From Baffinella frigidus (Eukaryota > Cryptophyceae > Cryptomonadales > Baffinellaceae): DNA of 26,326 nt. Below the pieces are notes generated by a model. The model was not told where the DNA came from, searched no databases, and saw nothing but the letters and a program-made list of their open reading frames with translations. This document shows positions 1 to 26,326 of the stretch, piece after piece; the stretch's first letter is position 1, and every line of letters begins with the position of its first letter. Both the position numbers and the translations under genes were made by a program. Location: NCBI GenBank assembly GCA_026770585.1, contig MU646373.1, positions 676,506 to 702,831 on the forward strand, read 5' to 3'.

Positions 1-73
1 CCCCCCCCGAGTAATGATGTCTTTTGACCGTCAGTGCTTCAGGTGGCGCAGGGCACACGTTCCTGAATCCTTC

Positions 74-270
74 ACCCCTTAACCCTAACCCTCAACCCTC
101 AACCCTGAACCCTAAACCCTAAACCCTGATTCCCAAACCCTAAACCCTGACCTTTAAACCCTAAACCCTAAAACCTAAACCCTAAACCCCAACCCCCCTT
201 TGGAGCAGCCGGCGCTGGTATATTCGTACACTAAACCCTGACCACCAAACCCTAAACCCTAAACTCTAGT
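74..270. repeat. Degenerate CCCTAAA telomere-type tract, with exon A echoes
   Basis: Interrupted CCCTAAA and CCCTGAA heptamers run from 74 to 190 and 233 to 268. They are internal, not a chromosome end, since coding exons lie beside them. Partial copies of exon A's 5' edge are embedded at 209-231 and 270-323. Confidence 0.8.
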
Positions 271-492
271 CGGCTCTGGCGTACTCATGCATCTGGAGCG
301 TGCGGTTCCACATGGGGCAATCCGAAATAGCTTATTGCGGGCCTGGAGCGTCGGGGTTCGTGCTCTAGAGACCCTACGGTAGGACATCCCTAGGGAACTG
401 GGATTTTCCTACGGGAGTCAATAGACGGCCTGCACGCTTAAAGTGTACATCCAATAAGAATTCTCGTGGTGGCCATGCTCATGAGGCAACTT

Positions 493-634
493 CCTGAAAA
501 CCGGGTAGTTATGCCTACGGTATTGCCTACGGTAGGCCCTAGGAGCCTAGGGGGGGTCCTACGAAACATCAGGTCCCAGGTGCCCTACGGCCTACCGTAG
601 GCAATACCGTAGGCCTAACTACCCGGTTTTCAGG
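493..634. mobile_element. Inverted-repeat element (MITE-like), 142 bp
   Basis: Terminal arms of about 44 bases: cctgaaaaccgggtagtta at the left, its complement ending at 634. The arms contain CCTACGGTAGG. No coding capacity. It lies just upstream of exon A. Confidence 0.8.
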
Positions 635-674
635 ACGCGACCCTATCAATGCTGAGTTTGGTCCGTGGGTGCAG

Positions 675-773
675 TCAGCGCTGGCGTATTCATGCATCGG
701 GAGCGTGCTGTTCCACATGGGGCAGCCATCCGTGGCCCTCACCTTCATCCAACGCGCCCGCGACATCCGCGAG
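675..773 (+). CDS. TPR gene exon A
   Basis: 33 codons, S-A-L-A-Y-S-C-I-G to A-R-D-I-R-E, after acceptor gtgcag and before donor GAG|gtgcct. It is a full TPR helix pair: the small residues and the Y/G/A pattern fit the family. Degraded copies of its 5' edge sit upstream at 209-231 and 270-323. The copy at 270 has drifted and is not expected to be used. Confidence 0.75.
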
Positions 774-1552
774 GTGCCTATCTAACCCCGCCGAGTATTC
801 ATGATGGATACGAATTTGGGGGTCTCCGATCTGAGTTGCAATGAAAATTACCACACTGTAGATCTTGGTTTGGGACGTGATCCAGGTGTGTATTTCCTCC
901 TCCCTCCTGCCTCCTCCCTCCCTCCTCACTCCTCCCCCCTCCCCGCCTCGGGCCGTTGGATCGACTGTATTCGGGGTGACTGTATTCGGGGTGGGGCGCG
1001 GTGACGTAGTTTCAACCTTTATATACGACTCTTATCGTATATGACGTACATATATGTATTGCTATTGTCGTAAAGGGGCGAAGTGACGTAGTTTCAACGT
1101 ATATATTCTGCTTTTGTCGTATAGAACGTATAAATATATGGCTTTTGTCGTATGTAACGCTTACCAACTCATCTGGGCAGGCGAGTCTGGGGGAGCTGCA
1201 CATGGACACGGGGCTACTGTACAACAACATGGGCGCTTGCTTCGAGATGCTCGATCGGGTACCGCAGGGTAGAGAGAGAGAGAGAGAGAGATAGAAAGAG
1301 AGAGAGCGAGAGAGAGAGAGAGGAGAGTGAGAGGGGGGGGGGGAGAGAGAGGGGAGAGAGTGAGAGGGAGAGAGATGCGCGACCGGGTTACCAAAATTAT
1401 ACTGATAGAGGAACACATCGAAGAAGTTACAAGTATAGAGGAACCAAAGCCAGAAGTTAAAATCATTGTAGAGGAACCAATCCGCTCTACAACAACATGG
1501 GCGCTTGCTTCGAGATGCTCGATCGGGTACCACAGGGTAGAGCGAGAGAGAG

Positions 1553-1595
<43 letters not shown>

Positions 1596-4500
1596 AAGCG
1601 AGATAGAGAGGGAGAGAGGGAAAGAGAAAGATAGAGATTCTCGATCAGGTTCCTTCTTCTTCTGTTCTCTAGTACTCTGGATGCAGGTCCTAAGTAAGCC
1701 CTTGAGCCTTGCGTTGAGCGATGCTCAATCGGGTACCTTCTAGCTCTGCCTGAGTTTTATTCTGGCTCGCCTAAAAGTATTTCAGAACGTACATCCAGTA
1801 CAAAAGGGCGAACGAAAGCCGTTAGGACGAACCAGAATAAAACCCAGACAGAGCTAGACCTTTATCTGCTGATTTAGGACTCCACGCCTACACGAGGCTG
1901 CACGGAACCAGTTTGGAACCTGGGACTCTGGGGACGTAATTCGCATGCGGACGTGTGTATGTTCATATGTAGGCGTAACCTCTCTAGACAAATACCCGAT
2001 TTTGTTAAAAGCAATGTTTCCTCGTTCGGGTCTAGAGAGTGGACGACGCACCTCCCGGAGTCCCTGGGACGGTGCTGGCTGGCTGGAGCCCCCCCCCCTG
2101 CCCCCGCCCCCCCCACTCCATATCTTTCTCCCTCCTTCACTCCCTCCCTCCCTCCCTCCACCCTCCTCCCTCCACCCTCCTCTCTCCTCCCTTCTCCCTC
2201 CACCCTCCTCCCTCCTTACTCCTCCCTCCTCGCACCTCACTCCTCGCACCTCCTTCCTCCTTCCTTACTCCTCGTACCTCACTCCTCCTTTCTCCCTCCC
2301 CGCCAGCCGGTCCGTTGCCGCACGCGGGTGGCGACAAGGTGACTGGGCGCCAATGCACACGTCAGTTTTGGTATCGGTTGGCTCAACACCCCTCAACACA
2401 TACATCATATGCCATAAACCCTAAGCCCCCCCCCCCCCGGTGGGGCTCGGCACGTGGCTACCATCTAGCGCTGTTTTGGTATCGGTAGTTTGAACACCCC
2501 CTCACACATACATCATATGGACTGTGAGGTGTTACACCCCGTCAGTCAGTCGGGTGGCGCACGAGGGTGGCGACAAGGTGACAGGGACACCACATACACC
2601 ATATGGACTATGGGGGTCATGTGGACTGTGAGGTTTCGCTCCCCGACAGTCAGACGACGCACGCTGGTGGCGAAACCCCCGCGGGGCGTGCCGCGAGACA
2701 CACATGAAGCCTACGCCGTTGGCGTGTTTACTCTGGGGCGTGGCACGAGGCGCACATGAACCCGAACCCCCAAACAAGGTGACGGAGGCGATCGAGAGCT
2801 TCCAGCGGGCGCGAGACGTCTTCGCGTACGAGCACGGATTGTCCCACCCGCGCACTGCCACGGTAAGTTGACATTCTCCCACAAGTTGACATGCTCTCAA
2901 AGTTGACACGCTCCCGCTACTTCCCCGCCACGTGCCGTGCCCCATGCCCCATGCCCTCCCCCTCGGGGGGTTGTCCCACCCACGCACTGCCACGGTACCC
3001 CCCTTCTCTCCCACCCGCGCACTGCCACTGTAAGTTGACATGCTCTCAAAGTTGACATGCACCCGACCGCGCACGAACCTCGCGTGGGCTGAGGTTTTGG
3101 TGTGGGTTGCAGGTTATGAGGCACATCGCGCGGGTTACTGAGGTTTTCGGATGTCGGTTGTACAGGTTATGAGGAATCTCGCTGGGGTCACTGAGGTTGG
3201 TGTCGGTTGTGCAGGTTATGAGGAACCTCGCGCGGGTCAAGAACCGCCGCTTCGACTTCAAGGTCCCGCCACCCCCTTCTTTGCTACTACAAGTACCCGT
3301 TGAATGTTTAGAGAATTTGTATGGGAATTGGACGTGCTGCACTACGGAATTCCGTAGCGACTTCAAGGTCCCGTCACCCGCTGTTTTTCTCGCTAGAGAA
3401 ACTGCGTGTTTGAGGGTGGGCGACCTAATTCCGGCGTCAACCTAATTACTGCATTCCGTAGGGTGCTCCGGTATGCAATCCAGTAGGGAGACACTGAATG
3501 CTGGAATGAGGTTGACGCCGGAATTACGTCGTCCACCCTTACTCGGAGCACAGCCAACATGGCCATCATGCCTACCCTCCCGAGGAGACCTCGATCGACT
3601 AGGTTTCGGAGTTGAGAGTTTGTCTGTCTTGTGTAGGGACAGCTCTATGAGTGGACCTACGCGACTACACCCAACCTCGCTACAGAGAGGAGTGCTGAAC
3701 CGGCTCGCGTGGTTGTTTCTGTTGAATGCCGCCCCCCCCGAGCCCTCTGGAGATACAGTCCCGTGTAGGATGGCCGGAGTCACGTTACCACACCACGGTC
3801 ATCCCCACACGGTGGGCTTTGAGGGATTCGGGTTCCATAGATTTAGCGGTAACGTGACCAAATTTGCACTAGAAAATTCTTAAAAGTTAACTGCTCACAG
3901 GGTTAGTTGACTTTTGATGAAAGGTCCGTAGTCCACTGTGTGGTACACGGGACTGTATCCCCAGAAGCCCACCACGTCTGCGTGGATCATGAGAAACCGC
4001 CTCCCCCTAGGACCCTACAGTAGGCCGATGCCTAGGGCCCTATGGCGGTCCTAGAGGGGGGGCGCTTTGTTATGGACCGGCTGGCTGCAAGCTGGAAGGG
4101 CTCGCGGCTGTCCACGTTTATTACACACACATCCGTAACGTTCGGACCACGAAAGCCATCTCTGTTTCCAACGGCATGACACGAGAGGGCGTGCGAGACT
4201 CCTTCCCAGGCGTGACTCTCAGCACCGGTGCGGATGCTGATGCGCGAAACATCAACAGGTTGTTTGGGAGGTTCGAAAGCCGACGCCGTGCCCGCCATCG
4301 CTGGTGATTTCCAACCACGTGACCCGAAACCCGATACCCGAAATCGTAATCCGACACCCGACACCCGAAAGCCGTGCCCGCCGTCGCTGGTGCGTTCCAC
4401 CTCCCCATATTATCGACGAACAATTTGAGCACTCTGGAGCGAAAAAAACTCCAACCCGTGCCCCAGAGTATGTTTGCTCTGATGAGGATTCCCCCTTGAT

Positions 4501-4968
4501 TGTCCAAGAACAGCCAATAACGTTTGACCTGACGCGCTCTTGTACATCCTTCACATCGAAACGTGAAGGAGAAATGCCACAGCTTTCTTCCGTGAAGGTT
4601 GCTATCCCTTAAGTGGCGAGGCGGTCAAAATTAACCGCCAAGAGGTCCTAGGCAGGTCCTAGGGCCCTACGGTAGGGCGTATGAGCCTTCTCGCCACTTA
4701 AGGGATAGTAACCAAGACGTTACTGCCACGTCCCGAAATTAGTACCGGGCTGTAAGAAGGCGGTACACAAAGTTACAAGACGGTACAAAAAGTTACTACC
4801 GTCACGTCCAAATAAAGAGTCCATTTAATATATATCGTATCTTGGTACGCAGAGTGAAACAAGATTTTGCTGAATCGTGAAATGTGGCGGCAGGTCGGGA
4901 ACGACGGGGCCAAGAAGAAGAAGAAGGGCGGGAAGAAGGGTGCCAAGGGTGCTAAGAAGAAGAAGTGA
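675..4968 (+). CDS. TPR-repeat protein, 3' five exons (5' end outside window)
   Basis: Joined exons 675-773, 1181-1258, 2779-2862, 3215-3262 and 4894-4968 give 127 residues in one continuous frame, all junctions in phase 0, ending at TGA 4966-4968. The reading contains two tetratricopeptide units of the kinesin-light-chain type (ALAYSCIGSVLFHMGQ..., then LLYNNMGACFEML...EAIESFQRARDVF), then the helix-A start of a third (HPRTATVMRNLARVK), then a basic tail of Lys, Gly and Ala. TPR units are protein-binding helical pairs, so a scaffold or adaptor role is likely, but no partner can be named. No start codon is visible; the gene enters from the left edge. Several exon edges are echoed in adjacent introns. 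It converges with the minus-strand glycosyltransferase gene, with about 890 bases between the stops. Domain type is confident; function and exact homolog are unknown. Confidence 0.8.
774..1180 (+). other. Intron A-B
   Basis: Holds a short CCTCCCTC-rich tract (895-945), a direct repeat of 'gacgtagtttcaac' (1003 and 1084) and AT-rich sequence. No gene seen. Confidence 0.6.
1181..1258 (+). CDS. TPR gene exon B
   Basis: 26 codons after acceptor tgggcag; the core reads DTGLLYNNMGACFEMLDR, the first helix of a TPR unit. Donor CGG|gtaccg. It joins exon A and exon C in phase 0, and the second helix of the repeat is supplied by exon C. The 3' edge is repeated four more times in the following intron. 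Confidence 0.8.
1270..1732 (+). repeat. Tandem copies of exon B donor edge separated by GA microsatellite
   Basis: The 3' edge of exon B with its donor recurs at 1372-1386, 1488-1526, 1634-1648 and 1718-1732, each followed by GT. (GA)n tracts occupy 1270-1380 and 1541-1625. The copy at 1488 is nearly exact over about 45 bases. Confidence 0.85.
1740..1857. mobile_element. Inverted-repeat element, family E, 118 bp
   Basis: Ends ctagctctgcctgagtttta and its complement at 1857; arms about 30 bases. A related, interrupted copy is at 8283-8598. Confidence 0.8.
1858..2778 (+). other. Rest of intron B-C: CT-rich tract and acceptor echoes
   Basis: CCTCCCTC-rich low complexity at 2090-2310. Two copies of a segment with gttttggtatcggt...acatacatcatatg (2362-2410 and 2472-2519). 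Echoes of exon C's 5' edge, gcgacaag|GTGAC, at 2332-2344 and 2571-2583. Confidence 0.65.
2779..2862 (+). CDS. TPR gene exon C
   Basis: 28 codons: EAIESFQRARDVFAYEHG then LSHPRTAT, the classic kinesin-light-chain-like second helix and HP.TAT linker. Donor ACG|gtaagt is the only near-consensus donor in the window. The acceptor is the weak acaag|GTGACGG; two upstream echoes (2339 and 2578) carry the same acaag|GTGAC edge, which supports this start. Confidence 0.8.
2863..3214 (+). repeat. Intron C-D with donor and acceptor echoes
   Basis: Exon C's 3' edge is repeated at 2971-2994 (followed by gtaccc) and 3008-3029 (followed by gtaagt). The acceptor and first bases of exon D recur at 3113 and 3166, spaced about 52 bases. 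'agttgacatgctctcaa' also recurs. Confidence 0.85.
3215..3262 (+). CDS. TPR gene exon D
   Basis: 16 codons, VMRNLARVKNRRFDFK, completing the HPRTAT|VMRNLA TPR helix. Acceptor gtgcag; two echoes of the acceptor and exon start lie upstream at 3113 and 3166. Donor AAG|gtcccg, with a donor-edge echo at 3357-3367 that repeats gacttcaag|gtcccg. Confidence 0.75.
3413..3540. mobile_element. Inverted-repeat element, 128 bp
   Basis: Arms gggtgggcgacctaattccg / its near complement ending cgtcgtccaccctt. No coding capacity. In intron D-E. Confidence 0.75.
3747..3966. repeat. Spaced inverted repeat
   Basis: ggagatacagtcccgtgta at about 3749 faces tacacgggactgtatcccc at about 3947; an inner pair gtcacgttacc / ggtaacgtgac lies at about 3779 and 3848. 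It could be a larger decayed element. Confidence 0.6.
3986..4076. mobile_element. Inverted-repeat element, family B
   Basis: Decayed ends (catgagaaaccgcc ... gcgctttgttatg) around an internal ctaggaccctacagtaggc / tgcctagggccctatgg core. Relatives at 5468-5582 and 6386-6498. Confidence 0.65.
4077..4893 (+). other. Rest of intron D-E
   Basis: Contains CCCGAAA/CCCGACA heptad-like tract (4320-4380) flanked by two copies of gcccgcc.tcgctggtg, a family A element (4602-4708) and a short tandem repeat ggtacaaaaagttac (4752-4800). No exon recognised. Confidence 0.55.
4602..4708. mobile_element. Inverted-repeat element, family A, 107 bp
   Basis: Perfect ends ctatcccttaagtggcgag / complement; core ggtcctagggccctacggta. 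Best preserved member of the family (others 5699-5801, 5959-6061, 15257-15361). Confidence 0.85.
4894..4968 (+). CDS. TPR gene terminal exon E, lysine-rich tail
   Basis: After acceptor gcggcag, 24 codons then TGA. The peptide is VGNDGAKKKKKGG followed by more KK/GA blocks, with every lysine AAG. Phase 0 with exon D. Basic low-complexity tails of this kind often act in localisation or binding to acidic partners; here that is inference only. Confidence 0.75.
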   Translation, partial: VGNDGAKKKKKGGKKGAKGAKKKK

Positions 4969-5467
4969 GAACATGCAAGAACAAGCGAGCTAAGTAGAAG
5001 AAGTGAGGCCTGCGAAGAACCGGGGAGTCAATTTGAGGGCGTCGTTTCGACAAAAGAGGGTAGTTGAGAGTGTGTTTGGCTTGTGTACGGACGCGAGAAG
5101 CAGTTGAGAGTGGGTCTGTCGTGTGTACGGACAGCTAGTGTGTGAATCACAGAAAGTAGAGAGTTAGTGCAGTTGCACGCCGTACAAGGACGAAAAAACT
5201 TCGATGGAATGGTCCGAATAAAAACAGAGCAGCACAGGCGGTCCCCGAGACCCGCATACCTTCCTGCCTTTTGTTCCTTACACCCGTTGTTCCGTACACC
5301 CGTTGTTCCTTACACCCGTTGTTCCTTACACCTTTTGTTCCGTACGCCCGTTGTCCTGTACGCCCATTGTTCCGCACACCCATTGTCGGACGTGCCGGCT
5401 CTAACAAGAGAAGCTTTTGTTCCGCACGCCCGGTGTGCCGTACAATGTACACCCTTTCTTCCTTACA

Positions 5468-5582
5468 GGGGTACCTCGCTCATAAGAAACCGCCCCCCCC
5501 CCTAGGACCACCATAGGGCCCCAGGCATAGGCCTACTGTAGGGTCGTAGGGGTGGGCAGTTTCTTATGAGCGAGGTATCCCT
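5468..5582. mobile_element. Inverted-repeat element, family B, 115 bp
   Basis: Ends ggtacctcgctcataagaaa and its complement ending cgaggtatcc; inserted into the 17-base minisatellite, whose units resume on the other side. Confidence 0.85.
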
Positions 5583-5698
5583 GTACACCCTTTGTTCCTT
5601 ACATCCGTTGTTCCGTGCGCCCCGTGTTCCGTACACGCACTCACCGCTCGACGTGTACCCTGGAGGCAACCGTTGTATGGTGCCTCGGTGGCACCAAA

Positions 5699-5801
5699 TC
5701 CCTTGAGTGTCCAGTAGGCTCATGCACCCTACGGTAGGGCCCTAGGACCTGGCTAGGACCTATTGGGGGTCAATTTTGACCACCTCGCCACTTAGGGGAT
5801 A
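5699..5801. mobile_element. Inverted-repeat element, family A
   Basis: Same core as 4602-4708 in opposite orientation (ccctacggtagggccctagg ... ggtcaattttgacc); ends decayed (cccttgagtg / cacttaggggat). Confidence 0.8.
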
Positions 5802-5854
5802 TATAAAAAGGCTCCTCCCCTGCCTCACAGTGGCTACCACGCCCCTCTCTACGC

Positions 5855-25870
<20,016 letters not shown>

Positions 25871-26326
25871 CTGCGAGGCAGCGCTCAGGGGGGGTCAGGG
25901 GGGGTCATCCCGGGCGCACGGGGTTTTGCCTGTCTTTCTAAAAGACCGGCTTCACTGGAGGAGGTTGCTCGCTCGCAGGACGGTCCTTCTGGCTGGCCCT
26001 GGCTGATACAATATCAGCCCAAAAGTGATCAGTCTGAAAACAGCACTTATCAGCTGATCACTGATGATACTGATACGGATAAACTGATAACCCCACCCTA
26101 GCAGGACCGATCGTTCCTGCAAGAGTGACAGGCTTCACTGGCAGAGGTTGTGCGCGATCAAGAATGTTCGTTGTCGGGTGCAAGAGATCATGCGCTTCAT
26201 TTGTGTATTCCACAGTTGAAAGAATCTTCGACCAGATCTTCCAGTGTCGGCAGAGGGGTGTCTCCCGGCAGAGGGTCTTTGGGCAGTGCCCGAGTGCCGA
26301 ACTCTGGTTGGGCCGGGCCGGGGGGG
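25871..26326 (-). other. Right edge: upstream intron with duplicated segment
   Basis: 'ggcttcactgg.agaggttg' occurs at about 25948-25968 and 26130-26151; 'gatcag/ctgatcac' short inverted repeats at 26025-26070. No exon recognised; the GT31 5' end is expected here or beyond. Confidence 0.5.

Larger units (their letters stand above)
4969..5854. other. Convergent intergenic region
   Basis: Lies between the + strand stop at 4968 and the - strand stop at 5855, so it should hold both 3' ends. Contains a 17-base minisatellite (cgttgttccgtacaccc units, 5271-5460 and 5583-5640) interrupted by a family B element (5468-5582), and a family A element (5699-5801). No polyadenylation signal is called. Confidence 0.6.

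Noticed and set aside
1-190. Chromosome end
   Set aside because: The CCCTAAA tract is degenerate and a gene evidently continues from beyond this edge; similar tracts occur at several internal sites.
1012-1596. 194-codon open frame on - rich in Ser/Leu
   Set aside because: Antisense of GA microsatellites and of TPR exon B; low complexity.
1945-2488. Overlapping proline/serine-rich frames
   Set aside because: CCTCCCTC low-complexity in the TPR intron; all frames stay open for lack of stops.

Overview
The window looks like nuclear DNA of a protist with short exons and large, repeat-filled introns. The best guess is an alveolate alga (dinoflagellate or chromerid), held loosely. Reasons: degenerate TTTAGGG telomere-type tracts inside the sequence, introns with almost no donor consensus beyond GT (two GC donors), lysine written AAG in the one lysine-rich tail, and many small terminal-inverted-repeat elements. 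No bacterial operons, tRNA, rRNA or CRISPR were seen. Most long open frames are microsatellite or telomere-repeat artefacts; the real coding sequence is in short exons of about 50-280 bases, found by protein motif, splice sites and reading phase.

Two convergent genes can be read. On the + strand, 675-4968 is the 3' part of a tetratricopeptide (TPR) protein: five exons joining in one phase and ending in a lysine/glycine/alanine tail and a stop at 4966-4968. On the - strand, from the right window edge (25870 or beyond) down to a stop at 5855-5857, lie about two dozen exons. Those at 22404-25870 form a GT31-type (beta-1,3-galactosyltransferase-like) catalytic domain with a DDD metal-binding motif. 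Those at 5855-14529 form a GT10-type (alpha-1,3-fucosyltransferase) domain with the FENS..DYVTEK signature. The exons between (15149-21195) are open, mostly in phase, and show no obvious stop, start or promoter. One two-domain galactosyl/fucosyl-transferase is therefore the simplest reading, but two adjacent genes are not excluded. Three junctions remain unresolved: 18.4-19.6 kb, 14.5-15.1 kb and about 14.0-14.1 kb.

The most striking feature is a regular pattern of partial exon copies ('echoes'). Fragments of an exon's 5' edge with its acceptor recur one to five times upstream in the preceding intron. Fragments of an exon's 3' edge with its donor recur downstream in the following intron. Every case found, in both genes and on both strands, obeys this polarity. 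The introns also hold at least ten families of miniature inverted-repeat elements, some ending within about 10 bases of a splice site, as well as telomere-like tracts, pyrimidine-rich microsatellites, minisatellites and one run of Ns (10774-10884).
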